Positions 43,265 through 51,738 of a DNA stretch of 64,000 bases are shown one piece after another (the first letter of the stretch is position 1; the number at the start of each line of letters is the position of its first letter). The stretch is from Roseinatronobacter sp. S2 (GTDB lineage: Bacteria > Pseudomonadota > Alphaproteobacteria > Rhodobacterales > Rhodobacteraceae). A program made the translations under genes and the position numbers. The notes under the pieces were generated by a model. It made no database searches and had not been told where the DNA came from. It saw only the letters and a list, made by a program, of their open reading frames with translations. Location: the NCBI RefSeq assembly GCF_029581395.1, contig NZ_CP121115.1, positions 1 to 64,000 on the forward strand. Direction: 5' to 3'.

Positions 43265-44626
43265 TTACCGATAGGGTTCGGCCAGGGCGCGCAGGTTCAC
43301 ACGCGCGCGCAGTCTGGCGGCCAGCAGATACATTCCGCCAATCTTGCGGTGCAAAAACAACGTGCGGGCTGGCGGCACATGCATCAAATCCCTGTCTGTG
43401 CCCAGGGCAAGCCCCATATCGCGCAGCCGTTCCAGCAAATCGGAGGTGCCGAAATCAAAGGGCGCGTCCTTGCGCAGCGGGTCCATGGCGGTTTCGAACA
43501 TGCGTTGAATCAGGTCTTGATGACGGGGTGCGGTCGCGGCACCAAAATAGCCGATTTTCAGCATGGCCAGACGGGTGCGGTCTTGTCCCCCCTCCTGCCC
43601 CCCATCCAGCGCGGCGTTCAACAGTGCGCGGAAATCGGCGGCAAGCGCGGGCGATACCGGCTGCACCGCGCCGAAATCCAGCAACACAATGCGTCCCGTC
43701 CGGGCCTCGATACGGTAATTCGCAAAATTCGGATCGGTCTGCACCGCGCCGAACACAAAAAGCTCGCGCAACACCAGATCCACCAGATTGGCGGCAGCCG
43801 TGTCGCGGATATGCTGCGGGGCACTTGTCAGGGCATCGACTGGATCGCTTTGAATATAATCCATGGCAAGCGTGCGCGGCGTGCTGAAGTCGGGGTGCAG
43901 GTGCGGCACAACAAACCCTTCCGATTGTGCCATCCACTGCCCGAACTGGCGCAGATGGGCCGCTTCTGCGGTGTAATCCGCCTCGGCGTGCAGCTGGTGT
44001 TTGGCGCTGTCCAGCAGGGGGGCAATATCCATCCCCTTCGGCACCAGCCCCAGCACGCGCAGCAGGGCGGCTATGTTGTCCACGTCGCTGTCGATGCTGG
44101 CCTGAATGCCGGGATATTGCACCTTGATGGCAATGTCGCGCCCGTCCTGTGTGCGGGCACGGTGAACCTGCCCGATAGATGCCGCCGCAAAGGGGCGCAC
44201 ATCGAAGCTGCGAAACCGTGCGCGCCACCCCGCGCCCCATTCGGCGTTCAGCACCGACTGTAACTGTTTGGGCGGCATGTGCTGCGCGTCATCGCGCAGG
44301 GTGGCAAGAATGTCGGTCAGTTGCGGGGGCAGGACTGCGCCTGCATCCATCGACAGCATCTGGCCCAGTTTCAGCGCAGCCCCCCGCATATGCGACAAAC
44401 CATTGGTCAGGCGCGCCGCATTTGACGGTGTCAGCACAAGGTCGGGCAGGGCGGGGCGTTTGCCGCGGGCCAGTTGCCCCACACCCCCTGCGATCACGCC
44501 GCCCGCGATACCGGCCGTTATGCCGCCCATATGCAACAGCCTGACCGTGCGCGATGTCGGAACGGGTGTCGCGCGGGGTGTCACAGGGTCTTGCGTCACG
44601 GCGGCCATCCTTGCTGCGTCGGTCAT
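43265..44626 (-). CDS. ABC1/UbiB-family atypical kinase-like protein
   Basis: A 453-residue protein of the ABC1/ADCK/UbiB family. GLSHMRGAALKLGQMLSMD holds the KxGQ signature; AAASIGQVHRA the alanine-rich loop; IAIKVQYPGI the ATP-site lysine; QTDPNFANYRIE and VLLDFGAVQ the catalytic-type aspartates. A hydrophobic segment near residue 35 (MGGITAGIAGGVIAGGVG) may anchor it. Family members support quinone biosynthesis or lipid homeostasis. ATG 44626 is preferred over upstream in-frame codons because similarity begins soon after it; no clear ribosome-binding site is seen. It is divergent from the aerR-like gene. Confidence 0.85.
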   Translation of the reverse strand: MTDAARMAAVTQDPVTPRATPVPTSRTVRLLHMGGITAGIAGGVIAGGVGQLARGKRPALPDLVLTPSNAARLTNGLSHMRGAALKLGQMLSMDAGAVLPPQLTDILATLRDDAQHMPPKQLQSVLNAEWGAGWRARFRSFDVRPFAAASIGQVHRARTQDGRDIAIKVQYPGIQASIDSDVDNIAALLRVLGLVPKGMDIAPLLDSAKHQLHAEADYTAEAAHLRQFGQWMAQSEGFVVPHLHPDFSTPRTLAMDYIQSDPVDALTSAPQHIRDTAAANLVDLVLRELFVFGAVQTDPNFANYRIEARTGRIVLLDFGAVQPVSPALAADFRALLNAALDGGQEGGQDRTRLAMLKIGYFGAATAPRHQDLIQRMFETAMDPLRKDAPFDFGTSDLLERLRDMGLALGTDRDLMHVPPARTLFLHRKIGGMYLLAARLRARVNLRALAEPYR

Positions 44627-44815
44627 GACATGGCGCGGCAAGCCGGATATTCCAGAGGGGGGTGCGCGTATCCTGTGGAAATTTGCACGGCATGATTGCG
44701 CATGACAGGCTTGCCTAACGCTGTGGGACATGGCTACAGTAAACCACCAGCAAGGCAGGGGGAGCTGTCTTTTGGTATTTTGTGACCTACATTTCGGTTT
44801 CTATTGGCAGATGGG

Positions 44816-45664
44816 ATGGCACGCCAGTTGGACAAATGGTTATATCAGGGCTGTGATTCATGGCTGGTGCGGGGGTTGGAAGCACTGGGTCGTGACATCG
44901 GCGCGCGCGCGGGCACGTCAATCCGCAGCGCATCATTGCAAGGCAATGGAACCGCCCTGCGTTCGGTATCTGCAACGCCGGGCGTGGTCCCAGTGGATGA
45001 ATTGCATCTGGCCCTGCTGAAGGGCAATTTTGCAGACGCGCTTGAAATCTGCCGGTCCTTCCGGTCTGCACAGCGCCATGACCGCGCGGCGGTTTATGTG
45101 CGGCTGCTGTTGCCCGTTATCTTGCAACTTGGCCGCGACTGGACCGAAGACAGGGCAGGATTTGAGCAGATAGCGTTTGCGTATAGCCTGATGCACAGGA
45201 TCATCGAAACCCTGGGCGAGACGACGCCCCCTATGGTGCGCGGGCGCGGGCCGTTGCATCTGGGGCGTGCCATCGTGGCCGTTGCACCCGGTGATGCGCA
45301 TGATTTCGGCGCGCGCGTTCTGGTCAAGCATCTGGAGTTGCAGGGCTGGGATGTCGCATTTGTTGACGGGTTCAACACACAAAAGGTTGCAGCCTTGCTT
45401 CAGACCGGTCCGGTTGACGCGCTGGCGGTGTCGGTCAGCACGGATAGTGCTTTCATAGGTCTGGCAGATCTGATAGGAGAGTGGCGTTGTATTGAAGCGG
45501 CACAACACACCGAAGTGATTGTTGGGGGGGCGGCAATTATGCCACCCTATGGACATTACAGTTTCTTGCAAGCCGATCAGGTTGGGCTGCGCATAAATGA
45601 GATGTCGGAGCATTTGCTGAGCCAAATGACGAATGGCCGATACGGCAGATGGAGTTTATCATGA
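44816..45664 (+). CDS. Cobalamin-binding AerR/PpaA paralogue (second copy)
   Basis: A 282-residue B12-binding-domain protein. The helical N-terminal domain (DELHLALLKGNFADALEICRSFRS; YVRLLLPVILQLGRDWTEDRAGFEQIAFAYSLMHRII) aligns with that of PpaA at 62925. The C-terminal Rossmann-like domain carries D160-x-H162-x-x-G165 (GDAHDFGARVLVKHLELQGWDV), the motif whose histidine coordinates cobalt in base-off cobalamin, and VGGAAIM for the GG motif. The canonical PpaA has ExHxxG instead. ATG 44816 is the first ATG; a TTG at 44804 is in frame. It overlaps a PpsR-like gene by 4 bases (ATGA), mirroring ppaA-ppsR at the window end. I infer an antirepressor-like light/B12 sensor for the mini-PpsR. Confidence 0.85.
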   Translation: MARQLDKWLYQGCDSWLVRGLEALGRDIGARAGTSIRSASLQGNGTALRSVSATPGVVPVDELHLALLKGNFADALEICRSFRSAQRHDRAAVYVRLLLPVILQLGRDWTEDRAGFEQIAFAYSLMHRIIETLGETTPPMVRGRGPLHLGRAIVAVAPGDAHDFGARVLVKHLELQGWDVAFVDGFNTQKVAALLQTGPVDALAVSVSTDSAFIGLADLIGEWRCIEAAQHTEVIVGGAAIMPPYGHYSFLQADQVGLRINEMSEHLLSQMTNGRYGRWSLS

Positions 45665-46395
45665 CCACCACCCCCGCACATGAAATAGACGCCTTTGAAC
45701 GGAATTTTTCACAATTCCCGTCGTCTGTGCTGGGCCAGATTGTTCTGGCGGCAAGTGATCTGTGCGTGCTGGTATCGGCGGATAACACCGTAGACGATAT
45801 CATGCGTGGCGGTGCGCTGGAAGGTGCGGTCGGGTCCGGTTGGGCCGGTAAGCAGCTTAAAAGCATTGTCTGCCACGAAGCGTGGCACAAACTGGACCTG
45901 CTTTGGTCCAGGCACGATGATGCAGAACCTGTCTGGCGCCATCTGAACTTTATGGAAGGCAACGAGGGCGCGGATATGCCGTTGCTGGTGCGCCGGATTG
46001 ATGGGGGCGACGGGCGGTCAATTCTGGTTTGCCGGGACCTTCGGCCTGTTGTCCAGATGCAGCAGAAATTCAGCCGCGCCCTGCTGGAGATGGAACAATC
46101 CTTTGAAGACACGCGCTGGAAGCAAGACCTGATTTCCAGTGATCTGAACAAGCCCAAGGGTCGGTCTGTCGCCAATAAAGGGCGCGCGAATCTTGCAGTG
46201 GAACAGGCGATTACAGATGTAGGTCACCTTCCTTTGTCGGAAATCCTGGCGCAAACCGGGCGTGTGCTGGAAGATCTGTGCATCCGCCAGGCATGCGAGC
46301 AATGTGATTACGACTTGTCGAAAGCCGCAGAACTGCTGGGGATGAGTTCGGATGAACTGGCCGGCCGATTTACCTTTGAATCAAAGCGCGCCTGA
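45661..46395 (+). CDS. Mini-PpsR: PpsR/CrtJ paralogue lacking both central PAS domains
   Basis: A 244-residue protein. Residues ~18-130 match the PpsR N-domain (VLGQIVLAASDLCVLVSADN; RSILVCRDLRPVVQMQQ), and ~128-155 the helical Q-linker (KFSRALLEMEQSFEDTRWKQ). The next ~220 residues of PpsR (PAS1 and PAS2) are missing. Residues ~190-244 align with the Fis-type HTH (LSEILAQTGRVLEDLCIRQA, KAAELLGMSSDELAGRF). In R. sphaeroides PpsR the recognition helix reads LSRQSLYVKLRKFGL; here the Arg/Lys residues are largely lost. C207, C212 and C215 sit at and near the position of the redox-active HTH cysteine of PpsR. ATG 45661 overlaps the aerR-like stop; GGAG precedes it. Probably a regulator that dimerises or heterodimerises but binds DNA differently or not at all. 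Confidence 0.85.
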   Translation: MTTTPAHEIDAFERNFSQFPSSVLGQIVLAASDLCVLVSADNTVDDIMRGGALEGAVGSGWAGKQLKSIVCHEAWHKLDLLWSRHDDAEPVWRHLNFMEGNEGADMPLLVRRIDGGDGRSILVCRDLRPVVQMQQKFSRALLEMEQSFEDTRWKQDLISSDLNKPKGRSVANKGRANLAVEQAITDVGHLPLSEILAQTGRVLEDLCIRQACEQCDYDLSKAAELLGMSSDELAGRFTFESKRA

Positions 46396-46428
46396 TACAG
46401 CGCTACGGGGTGCCCTGCCGTTGGTGAT

Positions 46429-46448
46429 GCGGGTCTGGTTTCACCCGC
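46429..46448. terminator. Weak hairpin between convergent mini-ppsR and cycA
   Basis: GCGGGT (46429-46434) and ACCCGC (46443-46448) can pair around an 8-base loop in the 114-base gap between convergent genes. No U-tract. A modest candidate for a shared transcription end. Confidence 0.3.
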
Positions 46449-46509
46449 CAATGCCAGAACCGGGGGTATCGGGCGGGCAAAGCCCCGGCAAGACACCCCC
46501 TGCAATTCC

Positions 46510-46986
46510 TTAGCCTTCGCTGTCTTCTGCTTCGTCGGTGTCGTTATCTTCCACCTCGGAGAATTGCGTCAGGAAGGCAATGATGTCACGCGCCGTATCT
46601 TCGTCGCGCACCCGAAAGGACATCTGGCTGCGCGCGCGGCGCTCATCAAGGGTTTCGCGCAGGAAGGTGGTTGGGTCCAGCAGGTAAGGAACAAGATCAT
46701 CTTCGTTCCACACAAGACCAGCTTCGCCCGCATCAACCAGTGACGCGCCATAGCGGAACCCGTCAATCGTGCCCGCCTGACGGCCAATCACCCCATAAAG
46801 GTTCGGGCCAGTGCGCATGTTCGGGCGGCCTGCCAATACTTCGCCTTCGTCATTTGTGACATTGTGGCAGTTCTGGCACTGGCTGGTAAAGGCCGACTCG
46901 CCTGCTTCAATGTCACCCGCGAATGCAGGAAACGCGGTCATTGCCAGTGCGATGGCACCAAAGGTCGCGTGGGATATCTTGGTCAT
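46510..46986 (-). CDS. cycA: Cytochrome c2-type class I cytochrome c
   Basis: Periplasmic haem protein of 158 residues. Signal peptide (FGAIALAMTAFPAFA-GD), haem motif CQNCH at residues 37-41, and methionine ligand in RSQMSFRVRDE. The class I fold with GPNLYGVIGRQAG matches cytochrome c2, the electron donor to the photo-oxidised reaction centre. It ends with an unusual acidic tail (EVEDNDTDEAEDSEG). It is the last gene of the photosynthesis train, next to hemA, the order hemA-cycA seen in Roseobacter-type clusters. A respiratory c2 role is also likely. Confidence 0.88.
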   Translation of the reverse strand: MTKISHATFGAIALAMTAFPAFAGDIEAGESAFTSQCQNCHNVTNDEGEVLAGRPNMRTGPNLYGVIGRQAGTIDGFRYGASLVDAGEAGLVWNEDDLVPYLLDPTTFLRETLDERRARSQMSFRVRDEDTARDIIAFLTQFSEVEDNDTDEAEDSEG

Positions 46987-47061
46987 CTTGGGGTTCCTCC
47001 CGATGTGTATTTTAGTTTAGTGCTGACTTACTGATACGTTCAGGCGACGCTGTCGGATCAA

Positions 47062-48273
47062 TCAGGCAACTGCGTGTGATATGGCGCATTGTTTCCACAA
47101 GGCGGTAAGCGCCATTACCAGATGATCGATATCGGCATCAGTGTGCAGTGGGCCGGGGGTTATGCGCAGCCGCTCGGTTCCTTTGGGAACGGTGGGGTAG
47201 TTGATGGGCTGCACATAGACACCCCAGTCCTGCATCAGAATATCTGAAATCATCCGGCATTTGACCGGATCGCCGATCATGACGGGAATGATGTGACTGT
47301 CATTTTGCATATGCGGAATGCCCATGGCATCCAGCCTTGCGCGCAGTCTTGCCACCCGGTCGCGCTGCGCGACACGTTCGGTGCCTGACTGTTTCAGGTG
47401 ACGCACAGATGCGGTTGCCGCCGCCGCGACGGCGGGCGGCAATGCGGTGGTGAAAATGAACCCGCTGGCAAATGACCGGATGAAGTCGCACAGCGCGGTC
47501 GATCCGGTTATATAGCCACCGACAACGCCATAAGCCTTGCCCAATGTCCCTTCGATCAGGGTAATGCGATGGGCCAGCCCTTCGCGTTCGGAAATACCGC
47601 CGCCACGGGCACCATACATGCCCACAGCATGCACTTCATCCAGATAGGTCATTGCGCCATGGGCGTCGGCGACTTCGACAATCTCGCGCATGGGGGCGAT
47701 GTCGCCATCCATGGAATAGATCGATTCAAACGCCACGATCTTGGGCCTGTCGCCCACGGCCTTCAGCTTGCGGTCCAGATCGCGCCAGTCATTGTGTTTC
47801 CAGATCACCTTGTCGGCGCGCGAATGCCGGATACCTTCGATCATGGACGCGTGGTTCTTTTCATCCGACAGAATAACGGCATTGGGAATTTTCGACCCCA
47901 AGGTCGACAGCGCCGCCCAGTTCGACACATAGCCTGATGTGAACAGCAACGCGGACTCCTTGCGATGAAGCTGCGCCAGTTCTTCTTCCAGAACGCGGTG
48001 CAGATGGGTGTTGCCGGAAATATTGCGCGTGCCGCCAGCGCCAGTGCCGCATCTGCCGACAGCATCGACCATTGCGCCGATCACGTCGGGATGCAGGCCC
48101 ATGCACAGGTAATCATTGGAACACCACACAGTGACTTCATCAATATCATCGCCATTAAAATGCCTGACCTTGGGAAAGGCGCCGCATTGACGTTCCACTT
48201 CGGCGAAAATTCTATAATTTCCTTCGGACCTGAGGTCATCAAGTGCTGTCTTGAAATGTGTGTCAAAATCCAT
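47062..48273 (-). CDS. hemA: 5-aminolevulinate synthase
   Basis: PLP enzyme of 403 residues that condenses glycine and succinyl-CoA to 5-aminolevulinate, the first step of tetrapyrrole synthesis. [41 protein letters not shown] (residues ~75-95), [12 protein letters not shown] and the PLP-lysine segment [16 protein letters not shown] are diagnostic. ATG 48273 was chosen because GAGGGG lies 6 bases upstream and the family N-terminus begins there; ATG 48291, overlapping puhE, is possible. Placing it in the photosynthesis train links precursor supply to bacteriochlorophyll demand. Confidence 0.95.
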   Translation of the reverse strand: MDFDTHFKTALDDLRSEGNYRIFAEVERQCGAFPKVRHFNGDDIDEVTVWCSNDYLCMGLHPDVIGAMVDAVGRCGTGAGGTRNISGNTHLHRVLEEELAQLHRKESALLFTSGYVSNWAALSTLGSKIPNAVILSDEKNHASMIEGIRHSRADKVIWKHNDWRDLDRKLKAVGDRPKIVAFESIYSMDGDIAPMREIVEVADAHGAMTYLDEVHAVGMYGARGGGISEREGLAHRITLIEGTLGKAYGVVGGYITGSTALCDFIRSFASGFIFTTALPPAVAAAATASVRHLKQSGTERVAQRDRVARLRARLDAMGIPHMQNDSHIIPVMIGDPVKCRMISDILMQDWGVYVQPINYPTVPKGTERLRITPGPLHTDADIDHLVMALTALWKQCAISHAVA

Positions 48274-48287
48274 TGGGGTCCCCTCGG

Positions 48288-49088
48288 TCATATTTTAGGT
48301 TTTTGGGCGTGGGTCGCCGGAATCATCCAGCGCCACAATTTGTCATCACGCACCCGCCAGACCATGAACCAGTGTTCCAGTAGGGCAAGCGCGGCAAGCA
48401 TGGAAAGCAGTGTAAAGCCGATGATGCGCCCATCATCGCCGATGGTGGTCGCGTGCCAAAGGCGGGCCATGAAATAGCCGGTTCCAGCGGTCATCAGCGT
48501 GACGGATAGCGGAAAGAAACCGCTGACAGGGCTTTGGCGGAAGTAGCTGGACAAATGCGCCAGCGGGCGCGGCAGAAAATCCGTGTTGATGCGCGGAACA
48601 CCCAGAAACAGGTTCAGTTTCGCGGAAATACGGGCCGCAAACAGCACAAAGAACGTCCAGAATGCAAACGGGTTCACGCTGTCATATGCGGCCATGGCAA
48701 GCGCCAGAAAAATGGCGGCCAGTGCCATTTCGTGAAAGGCCACTGTGCGGAAGGCGGCCGAAAACCGCGCCATTGGTCCCAGCCCCTGCGGGCATGGTCG
48801 GGTATTCGGACCCGTTATAATGCCCGACAAAAACGCAAGTTCCACCCAGCCCCACAATGCCAGCGCCGACAGAAACGCAAACCACACCCCTTGCGGGCTG
48901 CCATCACCAAGGGTGCCATTCACGCCAAGCGTGCCACCAATCAACAGCGGCACAGACAGGATGACCGACCACAAATGCTGGTCCGGCCCGCCTCTGTCTG
49001 CGGCATGCACGCGCCACAGCAGCAGTCCTGTGGTGGACCACCACAGAAACAGCGCGGCAAGTGCGGCAATCCAGGGGGTTTCGAACAT
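48288..49088 (-). CDS. puhE: Photosynthetic complex assembly protein PuhE
   Basis: Polytopic inner-membrane protein of 266 residues with about seven hydrophobic segments (for example [20 protein letters not shown] and [20 protein letters not shown]). [36 protein letters not shown] and [21 protein letters not shown] identify the PuhE family, which modulates reaction-centre and pigment assembly. It lies between acsF and hemA, the conserved Roseobacter-type order. Confidence 0.92.
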   Translation of the reverse strand: MFETPWIAALAALFLWWSTTGLLLWRVHAADRGGPDQHLWSVILSVPLLIGGTLGVNGTLGDGSPQGVWFAFLSALALWGWVELAFLSGIITGPNTRPCPQGLGPMARFSAAFRTVAFHEMALAAIFLALAMAAYDSVNPFAFWTFFVLFAARISAKLNLFLGVPRINTDFLPRPLAHLSSYFRQSPVSGFFPLSVTLMTAGTGYFMARLWHATTIGDDGRIIGFTLLSMLAALALLEHWFMVWRVRDDKLWRWMIPATHAQKPKI

Positions 49089-49146
49089 TGGCGGCTCCCG
49101 CCGGTTGGGGGTGACAGGTGCCGGGTCAGGCCCCGCACCATTTTCA

Positions 49147-50241
49147 TCAATACGCGGGTTCCAGACGAACCGATGCAGGCGGAGTATTTTTCCTGACAGG
49201 GATCAGGTACAGGCGGGCAAAGCCCATCCCCGCCTTGGTCATTGCGGCCCATTTCGTCAGCTTGCCGGCCATACCGCCCTTGCGCTCGCCCGCCTCCATG
49301 TTGCGGAATGCGGATTCGATTTTCTTCAGCGTTGGCATCCATGCAGGGTGGTCGATGTCCAACTCCATCGGGAAGACCTGTTTCGCAATCTCGCCGGTTT
49401 TGCGGAACACTTCCTGATCATACCAGTCGATATCGACACCAAGTGCCTTGTGGAAAGCGGGGCGTGCGTGGTCGCGCACATACATGGTGGCGAACACGGC
49501 TGTCAGGAAAAACCTGATCCACAGCTTGTTGACGAACCCATTGGTCAGCTTGGGGTCCGTGCGCATCAGCAGTGCGAATGCCTCGCCATGGCTGAACTCA
49601 TCGTTGCACCATTCCCTGAACCATTTGAAGATCGGGTGAAAGCGCTGCTCTGGGTGCGCTTCAAGGTGGCGGTAGATCGTAATATACCGCGCATAACCAA
49701 TCTTTTCCGACAGATAGGTGGCGTAATAGATGAATTTGGGCCGGAAATAGGTGTATTTCTTGGCCTTGGTCAGAAAGCCCAGATTGACGGCAACACCCGC
49801 CTCGCGCAGCGCATCATTGATGAAACCTGCATGGCGGGCCTCATCGCGGGCCATGTAGTTGAACAATTCGCAGATGTCGGGGTTTTTGCCGCGGCGTTTC
49901 ATTTCCTTATACAGCACACAGCCCGAAAATTCCGCCGTGCACGAAGACACCAGAAAGTCGATCAACTCGCGCTTCAGGCCCGGCTCCATATTGTCCCAAT
50001 CGACCTTGTCCCAATCGGCGGTTTTCTTGAAATGGCCCTTGTTCGGGTCGGCCTTCATCTGGCCGATCAGCTTGTCCCATTCCGCGCGCACGGGTGTCAC
50101 ATCAATGCGGTCCAGTTCGTCAAAATCGGTGGTGTAGAAGCGCGGGTTCAACAGGGTGGATTCCTGCGCCATGGCGTCAGTGTCGAACCGATCGCCCATT
50201 TCTGCGGCAAGTTCGTCATGTGTGGTGGCATGAACATTCAT
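49147..50241 (-). CDS. acsF: Mg-protoporphyrin IX monomethyl ester oxidative (aerobic) cyclase AcsF
   Basis: Di-iron oxygenase of 364 residues that forms the isocyclic ring E of bacteriochlorophyll using O2. [40 protein letters not shown] and [18 protein letters not shown] carry the ferritin-like Glu and His ligands. Its presence shows that the pigment can be made under oxygen, as in aerobic anoxygenic phototrophs; the anaerobic cyclase bchE is not in this window. It overlaps the 98-residue upstream gene by 4 bases (ATGA). Confidence 0.97.
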   Translation of the reverse strand: MNVHATTHDELAAEMGDRFDTDAMAQESTLLNPRFYTTDFDELDRIDVTPVRAEWDKLIGQMKADPNKGHFKKTADWDKVDWDNMEPGLKRELIDFLVSSCTAEFSGCVLYKEMKRRGKNPDICELFNYMARDEARHAGFINDALREAGVAVNLGFLTKAKKYTYFRPKFIYYATYLSEKIGYARYITIYRHLEAHPEQRFHPIFKWFREWCNDEFSHGEAFALLMRTDPKLTNGFVNKLWIRFFLTAVFATMYVRDHARPAFHKALGVDIDWYDQEVFRKTGEIAKQVFPMELDIDHPAWMPTLKKIESAFRNMEAGERKGGMAGKLTKWAAMTKAGMGFARLYLIPVRKNTPPASVRLEPAY

Positions 50242-50534
50242 ACGCTCATCTCCTCTGAGAAAGAGAATTCACAGAGTTCCATGAATTCGAAATCACCTGT
50301 CAGCCGCGTCCAAAACCGTTCCAGCGCGTTTGCGCGGGTAATGGTGGCGATGCGGTCCTCAACGATCAATTCGCCCCATGCGGCCAGAACCGGCGGGCCT
50401 TGGACCAGCACCTCGTCGCCGGGGTGGATCACCGATCCGTCGTTGAATTTGACATGTGCATGAAGCGCCTCGAAACGGTGGCTGACTTCGACAGTGCAGG
50501 GCACTTTTTCGACTTTCCGAGAGAAGAGTGACAT
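50238..50534 (-). CDS. Conserved photosynthesis-cluster hypothetical protein
   Basis: A 98-residue soluble protein ([73 protein letters not shown] seen in two halves). It occupies the place between puhC and acsF where Rhodobacterales clusters keep a small hypothetical gene. It is translationally coupled to acsF. A role as accessory to the cyclase or complex assembly is inferred from position only. Confidence 0.8.
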   Translation of the reverse strand: MSLFSRKVEKVPCTVEVSHRFEALHAHVKFNDGSVIHPGDEVLVQGPPVLAAWGELIVEDRIATITRANALERFWTRLTGDFEFMELCEFSFSEEMSV

Positions 50535-50560
50535 TTGATTTTTCCCTTATTTGGCGTTTT

Positions 50561-51040
50561 TTAGTTGTTCAGTGTTGTCAGCAGCCGTTCGAACGCGGCC
50601 TTGTTGTCCCCACCGAACACATCCAGTTCGACGCGGTAATTTGTGTGATCGTCAATCGCGCTTAGCCGTCCATTCTCGAACGCGACAATGCGCAGGGGCA
50701 GGGTCGGGTCTATGCCATGGCGGCGGCGTGCGGTTTGCAGGCCATTCTGCACCACGGTGACAAAGCCGCCATGATCCAGCCGGTCGATATGGGTGCCATC
50801 TGCGGCCTGCACGGTGACGGCCTGCGCATTGCCCGCGACCAGACGCAGCTGCCATTCTTGCACGACCGCGCCATTGTCAGGGATCGCCGCAGGTTCACGT
50901 CCGGTGAACGTGGCCATTGCCACCAGCGCCAGCGGCACCAGCGCCAGCGCGAACATGGCGCGCACCAGCCCCACGGGGATCATGTCGTTGTTGTCATCGC
51001 GCCTGAAACCGGGGGTGAACTGCTCGGGGGTGTGGGTCAT
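50561..51040 (-). CDS. puhC: Photosynthetic complex assembly protein PuhC
   Basis: A 159-residue protein with one N-terminal membrane helix (LVRAMFALALVPLALVAMATF, residues ~25-45) and a periplasmic domain (AVTVQAADGTHIDRLDHGGF; FENGRLSAIDDHTNYRVELDVFG), matching PuhC, needed for assembly of the reaction centre-LH1 core. ATG 51040 follows GGAGGATGCC; a much longer in-frame extension lies antisense-like across puhB and has no similarity. Confidence 0.92.
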   Translation of the reverse strand: MTHTPEQFTPGFRRDDNNDMIPVGLVRAMFALALVPLALVAMATFTGREPAAIPDNGAVVQEWQLRLVAGNAQAVTVQAADGTHIDRLDHGGFVTVVQNGLQTARRRHGIDPTLPLRIVAFENGRLSAIDDHTNYRVELDVFGGDNKAAFERLLTTLNN

Positions 51041-51051
51041 GGCATCCTCCC

Positions 51052-51696
51052 TTATTCTGCCGCGACAAGATTGCCAGTGGGGGCGGGGGCGGCGCGGCGT
51101 TCCACGACGGGTTGTGACACGCGCGCCTCGGCGGCATCGGCCAGCAGTTTGGCCACGCGGGCCGCATCGGGGATGCAGCGCAACGCGGGTTTGGTCACGC
51201 GGACATGGCCGGGGCGGCAATGCGGCCACAACACAAGATATGAAAACTTCGTCTCGCCCAGTGTTTCCAGCGCGACAGTGCCGGTGCCGGATTTGCGCAA
51301 ATCCAGATTGGCATGCGCCACCTGACGAAACGGCAGGTTCAGCGTGACGGTCAGCGCGGCACCAATACGCATGGCCACGCGTGCGGTCGTGATGGTGTAG
51401 ACCGTGCTGCGCGCCTGCACCACGGCCAGCGCCAGCACCACGCCCACGGCCGCCGCCCATAGCAGCGCATAGGGTAGCCCGAAAGCAAATGCCCCGGCTG
51501 CACCCGCATCCGCCGCGCCAACACCTGCGCGCCACAGCACGATCAGCGCGAAATAGGCATTGATCCAGTTCAGCTTATAGGCTTCGCGTGCCAGGGCCAA
51601 TGTGTCGGGACGGCCCTGCCACAGAATATGCTCATGTTCGGGCGGCCGCTCTGGCAGGCCCTTCACGGGTTCAAAGGCGAAATCATCATGTGACAT
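51052..51696 (-). CDS. puhB: Photosynthetic complex assembly protein PuhB
   Basis: A 214-residue inner-membrane protein with about three hydrophobic segments (for example AYFALIVLWRAGVGAADAG and LLWAAAVGVVLALAVV). HEHILWQGRPDTLALAREAY, TVYTITTARVAMRIGAALTVTLNLPF and KSGTGTVALETLGETKFSYLVLWPHCRPG, read along residues ~22-165, are PuhB hallmarks. It is a dimeric assembly factor of the reaction centre. Its stop is 11 bases from the puhC start. Confidence 0.93.
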   Translation of the reverse strand: MSHDDFAFEPVKGLPERPPEHEHILWQGRPDTLALAREAYKLNWINAYFALIVLWRAGVGAADAGAAGAFAFGLPYALLWAAAVGVVLALAVVQARSTVYTITTARVAMRIGAALTVTLNLPFRQVAHANLDLRKSGTGTVALETLGETKFSYLVLWPHCRPGHVRVTKPALRCIPDAARVAKLLADAAEARVSQPVVERRAAPAPTGNLVAAE

Positions 51697-51738
51697 AGGC
51701 CGGTTCCTTTTTCTTATTGGGGTATCAATGCCGCGCCA

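Noticed and set aside
48745..50463. 572-residue plus-strand frame opposite puhE/acsF
   Set aside because: Overlaps three conserved genes in antisense and shows no family features.
51041..51535. Long in-frame extension upstream of puhC
   Set aside because: The frame is open through puhB in another register but is non-homologous; puhC has its own ATG and ribosome-binding site at 51040.
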